Shown: positions 33,374-41,341 of the stretch, in pieces | Position numbering within the stretch: position 1 is the first letter of the stretch | Layout of the letters: each line of letters starts with the position of its first letter | Assembly (NCBI GenBank): GCA_964582525.1 | Contig: CAZOSP010000005.1 | Location: forward strand, 1 to 64,000 | Source of the DNA: BB31 sp964582525 | GTDB lineage: Bacteria > Pseudomonadota > Gammaproteobacteria > Beggiatoales > Beggiatoaceae | DNA length: 64,000 nucleotides | Reading direction: 5' to 3' | Notes under the pieces: generated by a model | The model's input: only the letters and a program-made list of their open reading frames with translations | What the model was told of the DNA's origin: nothing | Database searches by the model: none | Made by a program: the position numbers and the translations under genes

Positions 33374-34822
33374 ATGCCCGCTTCCCCGACACTTTTTTGG
33401 TACGACTACGAAACTTTTGGACGCAATCCCGCACGAGATCGCATTGCACAATTTGCTGGCATACGCACCGATGAACACTTCAACATCATTGGCGAACCGC
33501 TGCAACTTTACTGCAAACCCGCTAATGATTTTCTCCCCGAACCCGAAGCCTGCTTGCTGACTGGCATCACTCCGCAGATCGCCCTCGAACGAGGCGTCTG
33601 CGAAGCCCAATTGATGCAGCAAATACACGATCAAATGGCGCGTCCAAACACCTGCACACTGGGCTATAACAGTCTGCGTTTTGATGATGAATTTACCCGC
33701 TACAGCCTCTACCGTAACTTTTTCGACCCCTATGCGCGAGAATGGAAAAACGGCAATAGCCGCTGGGATATTATCGATATGGCGCGTCTTTGCTACGCGC
33801 TGCGTCCTGACGGCATCCAGTGGCCTGTGCATGATGACGGCACGCCGAGTTTTAAGCTGGAAGACCTGACCGTTGCCAACGGCATAGAACATCAGGGCGC
33901 GCACGATGCGATGGCGGATGTCTATGCGACTATTAATCTGGCGCGTTTAATTAAGCAAAAACAGCCGCGTTTGTATGACTACCTCTATAGCCACAAGCAC
34001 AAATCCAAAATCGCCGAACAACTCGACATCCTCAGCCGTCCGGCACTGGTGCATACCTCGCGCATGTATCCGGCGCAATGGGGCTGCACCACGCTCATCG
34101 TGCCGTTGGCGCAAGACCCCAGCAACAAAAACGGCGTTATTGTTTATGATTTGCGTAGCGACCCCGAACCGCTGTTGAACTTGGATGCCGAGCGCGTCCG
34201 CGAGCGTGTTTTCACCCCAACCGCAGAGCTGCCCGACGGCGTGGGGCGCGTGCCGCTAAAAACCGTACATATCAACAAATGTCCGGTGATCGCGCCGTTA
34301 AACACCTTGCGTCCCGACGACGCGCAACATATTGAACTCGATATTGAACAATGTTTGCAGCATTTAGCCCGCATTCATCGTTTTGGCGACACATTAAGCA
34401 GCAAACTACAAGCAGTTTTTAGTAAGCCAGCATTTCCTCCCAGTGACGATCCGGATCAAATGCTCTATGGCGGCGATTTTTTTAGTGATGCCGACAAGCG
34501 GGTGATGGACGATTTACGCCGCCAAACGCCGCAAGCCTTAAGTCAGTTTAAGCCCGTTTTTCAAGACCCGCGGCTGCCGGAAATGCTATTTCGCTATCGT
34601 GCGAGAAATTATCCTCACACCTTAGACGCACAAGAAAAAAAGCGTTGGGAGGCGTTTCGCACACGGCGTTTGAGCGCAGCGGATGGCGGCGGCGGCGTAA
34701 ATTATGCGGATTATCAAGCGCGATTGCAGGCGTTAGCCGAAGACGCGGGGCTGTCACCCGCACGGCGGCAGATTGTGCAACAACTGCGTGAATATGCTGA
34801 ATTAATCGTCAGTGCGTCATAG
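33374..34822 (+). CDS. sbcB: Exodeoxyribonuclease I
   Basis: A 482-aa DEDDh 3'-5' exonuclease for single-stranded DNA. The first catalytic pair is in FWYDYETFGRNPARDRIAQF, DDEFTRY carries the next Asp, and HDAMADVYATINLARLI has the His/Asp of the third motif. The SH3-like and C-terminal helical parts match E. coli ExoI in order (for example RFRARNYPHTLDAQE-type, here RYRARNYPHTLDAQEKKRW). It acts in mismatch repair and recombination. It is the last conserved gene before the accessory island: the IS remnant starts 67 bp after its stop. Confidence 0.95.
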   Translation: MPASPTLFWYDYETFGRNPARDRIAQFAGIRTDEHFNIIGEPLQLYCKPANDFLPEPEACLLTGITPQIALERGVCEAQLMQQIHDQMARPNTCTLGYNSLRFDDEFTRYSLYRNFFDPYAREWKNGNSRWDIIDMARLCYALRPDGIQWPVHDDGTPSFKLEDLTVANGIEHQGAHDAMADVYATINLARLIKQKQPRLYDYLYSHKHKSKIAEQLDILSRPALVHTSRMYPAQWGCTTLIVPLAQDPSNKNGVIVYDLRSDPEPLLNLDAERVRERVFTPTAELPDGVGRVPLKTVHINKCPVIAPLNTLRPDDAQHIELDIEQCLQHLARIHRFGDTLSSKLQAVFSKPAFPPSDDPDQMLYGGDFFSDADKRVMDDLRRQTPQALSQFKPVFQDPRLPEMLFRYRARNYPHTLDAQEKKRWEAFRTRRLSAADGGGGVNYADYQARLQALAEDAGLSPARRQIVQQLREYAELIVSAS

Positions 34823-34888
34823 CTAGGGGATGGGTATTCAATCATACCTAAAACTCAAACCTTCTCGATTTTGGAGCCTAGGGGTACG

Positions 34889-35150
34889 TGGGGTGATGAA
34901 AATCCCCCCACCTAAGACACATAAACCGATCCTGTTTTTATTCCCCACAACAGGCGGAGAAAGCCTGTCGTCTTTTGGCTTGTACCGTCTCGCCAAGATG
35001 CTTTGTTTTCCACTCAATCACCGCTTTAACCGGCGTGCTTTCCAATGCTTGCCTGACCACATTGGTGCTTAACTCCGCCACCATCGCCGGAATTCCCAAC
35101 AACAGACCGGTAAAACCGCTTTTAGACTGCTCGCCTTCCAAGCGTTTTTG
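34889..35150. repeat. 262-bp direct repeat, left copy
   Basis: The sequence from TGGGGTGATGAAAATC to CCAAGCGTTTTTG is repeated at 50121-50382 in the same orientation, with only three differences (all within the first 60 bases). The copies are 15.2 kb apart and enclose the accessory island. Each encodes the last part of a transposase-like protein on the minus strand. Confidence 0.92.
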
Positions 35151-35630
35151 TTTGCCAAACACCGACTTAATCACTTCGCTGCTTTCATTCGGGCGGCATT
35201 TACAGTTTGGCTGCGCACCAATTGCAGTCATTCATGGCGGAATTGACGATTTTCAGGATGCTTGAGCTGCTCTTGATGGCTGAAATGTAGTGCCAGTTGC
35301 AGTGCTGTAGCTTGGCTCAAGCCTTTGCTACCTGAGAACGCCGAAAAACTTTTTTCGCCTATAATAAAATCAAGCACTTATGCAAATACGCTCTATCTAA
35401 AATCAATGATTTACAGACTTTTGCGGAGTTTTCAGCTCTTTGGTTTCGCGGTATTTTGCTTTCCAGTTGTCGCGTCCTCGCTCCAATAGGTTGAGCACTT
35501 TATGAATCGGACTTTTATACTTGGACCGCGACTGTATTCGGCATGACATAAGCTCCCTGGTTTGCGGAACAAAAATCTTACTGGTTTATGCCTGTCAATT
35601 CCAGTCAAATGTGGGGATTTTCGTCACACC
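34890..35630 (-). mobile_element. Remnant of an insertion sequence with terminal inverted repeats
   Basis: The left end GGGGTGATGAAAATCCCC (34890-34907) and the right end GTGGGGATTTTCGTCACACC (35611-35630) are inverted complements with two mismatches in the first 18 positions. Between them lie broken pieces of one minus-strand transposase. At 741 bp it is too short for a functional element and looks internally deleted. No clear target-site duplication was seen. A solo end-like 15-mer TGGGGTGATGAAAAT is also present at 57382-57396. Confidence 0.7.
34938..35549 (-). pseudogene. Broken transposase gene of the IS remnant
   Basis: The N-terminal piece (35549 down to 35403) begins MSCRIQSRSKYKSPIHKVLN and continues LLERGRDNWKAKYRETKEL, a style of opening I associate with DDE transposases, then stops. 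A middle piece (about 35240-35330) contains HPENRQFRHE in another frame. The C-terminal piece (35231 down to 34938) has NESSEVIKSVFGKQKRLEG, where the Glu could be the last DDE residue. Frameshifts and a deletion separate the parts. The IS family is not assigned. Confidence 0.6.
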
Positions 35631-35644
35631 AGGTTGTACCCGCT

Positions 35645-35755
35645 CATTTTCCCCCCCCCTTTTTTTTTGGAAAAAGGGGAGGGCTAGGGGGGATTTGCGC
35701 AAGGCTGTCTGCTGAAAAATCCCCCTCTATCCCCCTTTTTCAACGGGGGAGGTGA
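35645..35755. repeat. Imperfect inverted repeat of C/G-rich blocks
   Basis: TTCCCCCCCCCTTTTTTTTTGG, GAAAAAGGGGAGGGCTAGGG and, further right, AAAAATCCCCCTCTATCCCC and CAACGGGGGAGG form alternating complementary blocks. It runs directly into a right outer arm of the main repeat family (GTGAACGCTTAC, about 35753-35764). No coding potential. Confidence 0.55.
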
Positions 35756-35763
35756 ACGCTTAC

Positions 35764-35805
35764 GTCAGGTTTGCTTCAAGAATTTAATTATCTGAAAATC
35801 TATAG
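35764..35805. repeat. 42-bp repeat shared with 57320-57361 (inverted)
   Basis: GTCAGGTTTGCTTCA followed after a few bases by TTTAATTATCTGAAAATC and TATAG. The complement of this arrangement occurs at 57320-57361 with few changes. At both places it sits beside a GTGAACGCTTAC outer arm, so it belongs to a larger version of the dispersed element. Confidence 0.7.
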
Positions 35806-36279
35806 ATTGAGTACTAAAACTTACATTCCACCATCATCACCTAAAATCAGAAAACGACGACTTGAGATGCCTGACTATGGACTGGCAAACGTAATTTTTC
35901 AATAATTATTCCTGAATCCGTGACGTAAAATCTAAAAACGGCTCAAGACCCGCATTATTGCTGAGTCCATAAGTAAATGCTAACTCACCAAATAGATGCA
36001 ATAGTGATTTCGTGAATAGCTTTATAATCAATATGTTACAGTAAATTTAGCAAATAGTGTCACGGATTCAGGTTCTTTTGTGAGGGCTTTTCAGAAGCAC
36101 TAAAGCACTCACTACAAACTGAAAAGTTTACTGACAAGCGTAACTTCTCAGTTTGCAATGGGCACTTTAGCACCTGCTGAGGGGCTAAAGCCCTAACTAT
36201 AAACGGGTTATTGAGAAGTTACCCGACAAGCATCATAGCACATTGCCTTGCAATCTAATTCTAAACCGCTCCCTACAAT
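35806..36279. other. Gene-free repeat-rich stretch at the left side of the island
   Basis: No gene was found. It contains the MITE-like element at 35911-36072 and then phrases of the type GGGCTTTTCAG, CACTAAAGCACTCACTACAA and GGGGCTAAAGCCCTAACTAT, which form imperfect inverted pairs (GTAACTTCTCAG with GAGAAGTTAC). These look like further dispersed repeats. The region ends at the stop of the polytopic NTPase gene. Confidence 0.5.
35911..36072. mobile_element. MITE-like element with 14-bp terminal inverted repeats
   Basis: CCTGAATCCGTGAC (35911-35924) and GTCACGGATTCAGG (36059-36072) are perfect inverted repeats 162 bp end to end. The interior is AT-rich and non-coding. No target-site duplication is clear. 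It may be a short non-autonomous transposon or a structured repeat. Confidence 0.5.
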
Positions 36280-38841
36280 TCAGTGCCTATTATTTAACCA
36301 TAAGCGTAATAATTCTAACTGCACCCGATATCGTCCCTGTGCGCTTTCTTCAATCGCTTCGCTGTCCTGCAAGCGATGCACGGTAGGGTCATCGTTGCTC
36401 AGTGCCAGACCGTCGGGAGACTGGGCAATGCGTTTGAGCAGGGCTTGTTCTTCAGGAGAACGCTCTTCTTGGAAAAAGTTACTCAAAGGCGCGATGCGAT
36501 GTTCGAAAACCAAGGACAGGACGCTCTCCACATCGGTGTCTGTTACGCTATAACGTGAAGTCATCGGCTGAGCATTTTTCACCGCGATGATTTCTTCGCA
36601 CAAAGCATGCGCCCAAAAAGGATGACCGCGTGATAGCTCAATTATCCGCGTCACCGCGCTTTCCTGATATTCGATGCCATAATCTCGGGCAAATTTATCA
36701 ATTAAATCCTGCGTCTCGTCTGCTGTCAGGTAGCCCAAACGACGGACTTGCAAATTGACCAGATAACTTAGCCACGCGGGATAGATGTTTAAATGATGCC
36801 ATCCTACCAGTACCACATGGAAGGCACGGCGGTATTGAATGATATGGCGCAATAAGCCAAGCACTAAATCACGCGCCAGAACGCCTGTTTGGAATGGCTT
36901 TTCCAAATGTTCGAACTCGTCGAACAGTAGCAGCCAAGTGATATTTTGACAGGCTTCCAGGTCTTCCAGCCAATCGCTGAAAGTTAAAAACGGCTCTTCT
37001 TGCAATGCGACTTGGTTTAACGTAGGTAGCGCCAATTCCCGCGCTTGCGCGGTTTTCTGGATACGCCTGGCAATGGCCTCGAACAGCCTGGCATGACTGC
37101 GGGCACTGGCAATTTCTTGAAAATCCAACCGCACGGGCGCGTAATGTTGTGGTAATGCGCCATCGGTCAATTTTTCCAGCAGCCAGGTTTTGCCTATGCG
37201 GCGCTGACCATAAATCAATAGGGCAGGTGGTTGTGGCGACTCGAACAAGGCTTGCAATTCTGCAATCATGGCGCGACGTCCGGCAAATAATGTCGCAATA
37301 TAGCGCGAACCAATTGCGGCACGTTTAGGAATCGGCGCGTCACGCGCCAGTTGTTCGGCCAATCGCGCCACTTCGGCACTCAACAACACATGCCAGGCAT
37401 CGGCAATTTTTGCTAGCGTAGGAATGGACAATAATTCCCGGCGCAACTGATCAGTTTGCGCTGCGGCAGCGGTGATTTGGCGCTGGCGATGCAAGGGGCT
37501 TGGCTCCAAATACCCAAGGCTACGGCTGATTTGACCGAAACGGTGCCAATGCTTGCCCCCTTCCAATGGCACTTGCGGCAAGTCTTGCCAGACCGTCTGC
37601 ATACCGTCCAGGGTATAGACTTGCGCTAAGCGCTGTTGATAAATCCCCGCTTGCGCCGCCTGCGCAGCCCAAGCCTGAGCCCCCGCAGCGAGGCGGGTTA
37701 TATAGTTCTCCGCCGTCTTCGGGTCTTGGTCGTGCAGCCACAATAGATAATCGTCCAGACCGTAGAATTTCAGCCATTGACTTTCGTCCCACAGCGCGGG
37801 GTGATAGGTAAATTGCCAAGGGCGAATGCCCAGTGCGTCACGCCGCCGCAACAGCAAGGCAAAAGCCAGTTCAAACGGCCACAGCAGCGCAGGCCGCCAA
37901 ATTCCCTGAGTTACCCCGATGGCAAGTCCAATGACAAGAGCAGGTAGCACTTTGTCGCCACCTGGCAGTACCCATTGATAAGCCGCTAGCAAAGCCAGTA
38001 AACCGGCCACAAGCGCCCCCCATGTTTGGTGCGCCAACAAAAAAACCAAGCCAAAACACAAAGTCAGAGTTGACAACATAAAACCCGCACCAGCCAAAGC
38101 TCGAAACCAATCATCTTCGTCGGCCAGATTCATGCCATAGACCGAACCACCAAGCAAAAGACCAAAAGCCAATGCCCACACAGCGCTTTGCCACCACGTA
38201 CCACTTGTCAGACCAATACCCAGCCAAGCCGCAGCTACCATGCCCAACACCCAGATATACAGCGCGTATTCAGGAGCTGACAACAACCAAACCAGAGACC
38301 AACGCACGGCGTAAATGCCGGTTAATAAAATCAATCCGGCTAAAATCAAACCCGCCAAGCCTTCCGCCATGTTTTTTAATAATTGATATTGGCTCAATGT
38401 CACGGTAGGTTGAGAGGCCAGCGCTATCACGCTACCAGCAAAGCCGAAACTCAGGCCTACCGCCAGCGCTAAAGAATCCGGCCAATAGGCATCCATGCCT
38501 GCCGCCAGGCCGCCCGTCAGGCTGATAAGTGGCCCCAGTACCAAGCCCAATGCCAATGAAAAAGCCAAGCTCAACCCGCCACCTACCAGCCCAGCTGCCA
38601 GCGCGTACCACCCACCGCGTACCCAGTTACCGTCGCTCATGACCAGCAAGCATACAGAACCCAGACTAGCCAGCGTCACCCAGGCAAACAGCACAGTAAA
38701 AGCCTCGGATAACGCCGTCCATTGCCCGACTCGTAAATCCAACAAACCGAACTCCGGCGCTTGGTCAGGTGCGGTGGTTTGTACCCAGTCATGCCAGGCG
38801 GAGGGTTTGCATAGCAGCCACAGCGGCAAGGCGAGCGTCAT
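36280..38841 (-). CDS. Polytopic membrane protein with a C-terminal P-loop NTPase domain
   Basis: An 853-aa protein I cannot name. Residues 1-340 are very hydrophobic, with roughly a dozen helices rich in Gly, Ala and Trp (for example ALALGLVLGPLISLTGGLAA). A linker region follows. The NTPase part has Walker A LLIYGQRRIGKTWLLEKL (about 542-560), Walker B TWLLLFDEFEHLEKPFQ (about 632-650), and a helical C-terminus with RGHPFWAHALCEEII, as in STAND/AAA-type ATPases (archaeal ATPase-like). It starts 4 bp after the stop of the HTH-NTPase gene, so the two are one operon and probably one system. Signal sensing at the membrane with ATP-dependent switching is a guess. Confidence 0.75.
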   Translation of the reverse strand: MTLALPLWLLCKPSAWHDWVQTTAPDQAPEFGLLDLRVGQWTALSEAFTVLFAWVTLASLGSVCLLVMSDGNWVRGGWYALAAGLVGGGLSLAFSLALGLVLGPLISLTGGLAAGMDAYWPDSLALAVGLSFGFAGSVIALASQPTVTLSQYQLLKNMAEGLAGLILAGLILLTGIYAVRWSLVWLLSAPEYALYIWVLGMVAAAWLGIGLTSGTWWQSAVWALAFGLLLGGSVYGMNLADEDDWFRALAGAGFMLSTLTLCFGLVFLLAHQTWGALVAGLLALLAAYQWVLPGGDKVLPALVIGLAIGVTQGIWRPALLWPFELAFALLLRRRDALGIRPWQFTYHPALWDESQWLKFYGLDDYLLWLHDQDPKTAENYITRLAAGAQAWAAQAAQAGIYQQRLAQVYTLDGMQTVWQDLPQVPLEGGKHWHRFGQISRSLGYLEPSPLHRQRQITAAAAQTDQLRRELLSIPTLAKIADAWHVLLSAEVARLAEQLARDAPIPKRAAIGSRYIATLFAGRRAMIAELQALFESPQPPALLIYGQRRIGKTWLLEKLTDGALPQHYAPVRLDFQEIASARSHARLFEAIARRIQKTAQARELALPTLNQVALQEEPFLTFSDWLEDLEACQNITWLLLFDEFEHLEKPFQTGVLARDLVLGLLRHIIQYRRAFHVVLVGWHHLNIYPAWLSYLVNLQVRRLGYLTADETQDLIDKFARDYGIEYQESAVTRIIELSRGHPFWAHALCEEIIAVKNAQPMTSRYSVTDTDVESVLSLVFEHRIAPLSNFFQEERSPEEQALLKRIAQSPDGLALSNDDPTVHRLQDSEAIEESAQGRYRVQLELLRLWLNNRH

Positions 38842-38845
38842 CTTG

Positions 38846-39904
38846 TTAATTCGATGGCGCCAACAGCGCTACGAATTTACTGGCTTCTTCATCTTGCCAG
38901 AGTTGATGCCAATCCACGCCCAATATCATTCCTCGCCGCCGTACCACGCACATGTATTTTAAGACTGCCGGATAAAGGCCGCTGTGTTGCAAAATCCAGT
39001 TTTTGTCTTCTGCCGTTATCGTATCTTCTCCATAATGTTTCAATAAAGCCTGCGCTTCCCCAAGCGTCAAAGGCGTTAAACGCCGGGATGTAAATCGGCT
39101 GAATAACAGAGAACTTTCATCGTCTTGCAAAGACAAGGCAATTACTTCTTTTGGCGGGCAACGGGAGGTCGCGCCAAAGCCAATGATTTTGTCACGGCTT
39201 TCTGACATCACCCGCAAAGCCCCCCAAAAATGCGCATCGTATTCACGCAAACCAACTTCTACATTGTCTAATAGAATAAATGCGGGTAAGTGCAAGTTAT
39301 CTTCGATTTCATCTTGAAAGTCACCAAGTTGGTTTTTTTCAGGATTTAAATGCAGGTGTTTGAGAATTCGCCCCAGGCGACTGGCTAAAGGCCGATAGTC
39401 CTTGAAGTCCACATATACCCGCCAAGCCTTGCGCGGCAACTCCTGGCTGTCGCCCAAATGCTGCAACAGCGAAGTTTTACCGCTCCATTTAGGCCCCGTT
39501 ATCAACAAATGCGCAGGCCCCTGCGTGTTCCAGCTTTCCGTGATTTCTTTGAGCAGATTTTTGTGACCGAAAAAGCCGTCGGGGTAAGGCGGACGATAGG
39601 GATCCGGCAGGGAGACTATTTTGGTGACCGGACCTTCCACCAACTGGCGCAACTCACGTTCGGTTTCCGCTCGGCTAACTTCAAAGGGAATCCCGTTCTG
39701 TTCCATAAACTCAATAAACCAGGGGATTTTTTTCGGATCCGGGCGATGTTTTCCGGTCATCCAGTGGATTACGGACACTTCTGCGGAGTTCTTGTCTATG
39801 CCCTTGTCGGTTAAAAATTGCGCAAACTTCTGTTTGCCTATACGTGAATCCCCGTTATACGACAAAAGTTTTGTCAGCCACTTGCTGAATGTTGTCGGGT
39901 ACAT
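38846..39904 (-). CDS. HTH-like/P-loop NTPase protein
   Basis: A 352-aa soluble protein. Residues 1-75 look like an XRE-type helix-turn-helix or related helical domain (KQKFAQFLTDKGIDKNSAEV, WMTGKHRPDPKKIPWFIEFM). The NTPase follows: Walker A HLLITGPKWSGKTSLLQHL (137-144 is the loop), Walker B AFILLDNVEV (about 208-217), a sensor-like IIGFGATSRCPP (about 238-249), and a winged-helix-like end with ILQHSGLYPAVLKYMC. It is the first gene of an operon with the membrane NTPase. It diverges from the small-peptide gene cluster, with about 280 bp between. Possible roles are regulation of that cluster or a STAND-type sensor; neither is shown. Confidence 0.75.
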   Translation of the reverse strand: MYPTTFSKWLTKLLSYNGDSRIGKQKFAQFLTDKGIDKNSAEVSVIHWMTGKHRPDPKKIPWFIEFMEQNGIPFEVSRAETERELRQLVEGPVTKIVSLPDPYRPPYPDGFFGHKNLLKEITESWNTQGPAHLLITGPKWSGKTSLLQHLGDSQELPRKAWRVYVDFKDYRPLASRLGRILKHLHLNPEKNQLGDFQDEIEDNLHLPAFILLDNVEVGLREYDAHFWGALRVMSESRDKIIGFGATSRCPPKEVIALSLQDDESSLLFSRFTSRRLTPLTLGEAQALLKHYGEDTITAEDKNWILQHSGLYPAVLKYMCVVRRRGMILGVDWHQLWQDEEASKFVALLAPSN

Positions 39905-40183
39905 AGCGTTTTATGCCTCTCAAATTTACACTCGCAAGATAACTTGAACTGTTTAAGACAAACTGTCAACAACAGAGCGCCGATTTAAATTAAATTGGAT
40001 TAAGTGAGAGTTAAGCGTCCTATCCACTTGATTTTTAAGTTAAGACTTAATTTTAAATACATGATTAAGGGGCTTTTTATGACTACACTACGCACTATGA
40101 AATCAGTATGTTCGAGGGAGCCAAAAAAGAGGTTTCCGGTAAAACAACGACTTTCTTCCAACCAAATGCAAGCGAGGTACATC
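39905..40183. promoter_or_regulatory. Divergent intergenic region of the island
   Basis: This AT-rich stretch separates the NTPase operon from the rightward cluster and must hold at least one promoter for each. It contains small dyads (TTAACTTAAAAATC near TTAAGACTTAATTTTAA). An in-frame ATG at 40080, preceded by AAGGGGC, would extend the next protein by 35 basic residues, so the exact start of the first peptide is open. Confidence 0.4.
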
Positions 40184-40372
40184 ATGTCTGAACCTGGTAA
40201 TTCGTATAATTTGAGTTCCGAAACCCGCTCCGTAATGACAGGCGTGGCCACGGGTTCTGTCACCGCTGGTATCGTTCTCGGCACTGTGGCGGCAGCCCCC
40301 GCCGCTGCGGCGATAGGCGTTGCCGCTGGCGCGGGCTATTTGCTGCATAAAATGTTTTCTGGTGGTAAATAA
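40184..40372 (+). CDS. Small Ala/Gly-rich hydrophobic peptide 1
   Basis: A 62-aa peptide from the ATG at 40184 (site GCGAGGTACATC). After a polar start (SEPGNSYNLSSETRS) come two short hydrophobic helices rich in small residues, GVATGSVTAGIVLGTVAAAP and AAAIGVAAGAGYLLHKMF. The G/A spacing is of the glycine-zipper kind. Such hairpins occur in pore-forming peptides, bacteriocin cores, holin-like proteins and membrane-organising proteins. An in-frame start at 40080 would add a Lys/Arg-rich leader. No homologue is recognised. It is first in the rightward gene run; a hairpin of CCGCGCC/GGCGCGG follows at about 40405-40441. Confidence 0.55.
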   Translation: MSEPGNSYNLSSETRSVMTGVATGSVTAGIVLGTVAAAPAAAAIGVAAGAGYLLHKMFSGGK

Positions 40373-40576
40373 AACCAGCGGGCGTTTCGCTAACAACCGG
40401 ATCCCGCGCCGGTTCCTGAGCTTGCCGAAGGGCGGCGCGGACTCCGGTTTTCCACTTTACCCAACGAGGAGATTCCCATGTGCGTATGGCGATCATTCAA
40501 CAGGAGAGTTAGATGTTTAATTCGCCCTGCGTCTAGCTTAATTTCTTAATTGGGCGTTATTTTCTTGGAGGTAATT

Positions 40577-40786
40577 ATGTCACCTGCTGATGGTATTGCA
40601 CATGGACATCATGTTATGTCTGGAATCAAGCATAGCTTGGCAACATTACAACCAGCATACCAGGTTGCGCAAAGTGCAGCCACCGCTGGAACTGCTGGAG
40701 CCGCTGCTGCATTAGCTCCAGTAGTTATTGCCGTTGGTGTGGCTGCTTTAATAGGTTGGGGTATATATGAAGCTACGAAAGATTAA
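40577..40786 (+). CDS. Small Ala/Gly-rich hydrophobic peptide 2
   Basis: A 69-aa peptide with a perfect GGAGGT site seven bases before its ATG (40577). The polar, His-containing half (SPADGIAHGHHVMSGIKHSL) is followed by an Ala/Gly/Thr-rich helix pair (AATAGTAGAAAALAPVVIAV and GVAALIGWGIYEATKD). It is not alignable in detail with peptide 1 but has the same plan, so the two could work together in the membrane. Function unknown. Confidence 0.6.
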   Translation: MSPADGIAHGHHVMSGIKHSLATLQPAYQVAQSAATAGTAGAAAALAPVVIAVGVAALIGWGIYEATKD

Positions 40787-40812
40787 TATCTAGATCGGCA
40801 CTTCAGCCGTCC

Positions 40813-40870
40813 ATTTTACGCAGCGCAAAATTTATCGGTATTTTTTTATGTTCAGTGTGCTGCGTAAAAT
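40813..40870. repeat. Hairpin after peptide 2
   Basis: ATTTTACGCAGC (40813-40824) pairs exactly with GCTGCGTAAAAT (40859-40870). The stem extends to 15 bp with one mismatch and encloses about 28 bases containing a T run. It lies between two genes of the run and could partly terminate or stabilise the transcript. Confidence 0.65.
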
Positions 40871-40951
40871 ATTGAAATAGCTTAGGCATTAGCACGCTTA
40901 TACGCCCGGCGGCTAGTTTGTTTGCTTTTTTTGGGGCGTGGAGAAATTGAA

Positions 40952-41209
40952 ATGAAGAAGATTATTGCAATGACAACCTTAATGCTTTTGTCTGCTTCAG
41001 GCATCGCTTCGGCAGCGGAATATTCTTGCAAAGCGTACTGTCTGACTAATAGCGGAAAGAAAGGGTATGTTTATATCACGGTTTATGCGTCAAGTCGGGC
41101 GGACGCGGCGGATAAAGCCAGCTATGAAGCCGGGGCGTTTTGTAAGTCCTCCAATTATCGCGATGCAACGTCTGGCAAGATGTTCCCTTCGCAATGTTCA
41201 GCGAAATAA
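40952..41209 (+). CDS. Small secreted cysteine-containing protein
   Basis: An 85-aa protein with a clear signal peptide (KKIIAMTTLMLLSASGIASA, cut before AEYSC). The mature part of about 64 residues has four Cys (YSCKAYC, AFCKSS, PSQCSAK), probably two disulfides, and many Ser, Lys and Tyr. The ATG at 40952 follows GTGGAGAAATTGA. I do not recognise the family. It belongs to the rightward island run. Confidence 0.65.
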   Translation: MKKIIAMTTLMLLSASGIASAAEYSCKAYCLTNSGKKGYVYITVYASSRADAADKASYEAGAFCKSSNYRDATSGKMFPSQCSAK

Positions 41210-41234
41210 GGAGGACTGATGTCATGTTAAAACC

Positions 41235-41308
41235 CGGATCCCGCGTCTCGGCGCGGTGGTTTACCGATTTAAAGAAAAGCAGACTACCGCGCCGAGGCGC
41301 GGGATCCG
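41235..41308. repeat. Strong GC-rich inverted repeat
   Basis: A 23-bp left arm (41235-41257, begins CGGATCCCGCGTCTCGG) and right arm (41286-41308, ends GGCGCGGGATCCG) pair at 22 of 23 positions around a 28-base loop. The GGATCCCGCG phrase also begins a hairpin at about 40401-40441. It may be a terminator or a dispersed repeat, though no long T run follows on the plus strand beyond GATTTTTC. Confidence 0.75.
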
Positions 41309-41341
41309 ATTTTTCTCGGAAAATGAGCAAGGAGGTAGGTA

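Noticed and set aside
34830..35265. Plus-strand open frames in the IS remnant
   Set aside because: They are shadows of the minus-strand transposase pieces; the same frames recur in the second copy at 50113-50422.
40004..40183. N-terminal extension of peptide 1
   Set aside because: Not excluded (a site exists before 40080), but the ATG at 40184 has its own site and yields a compact peptide like its neighbour, so the shorter form was chosen.
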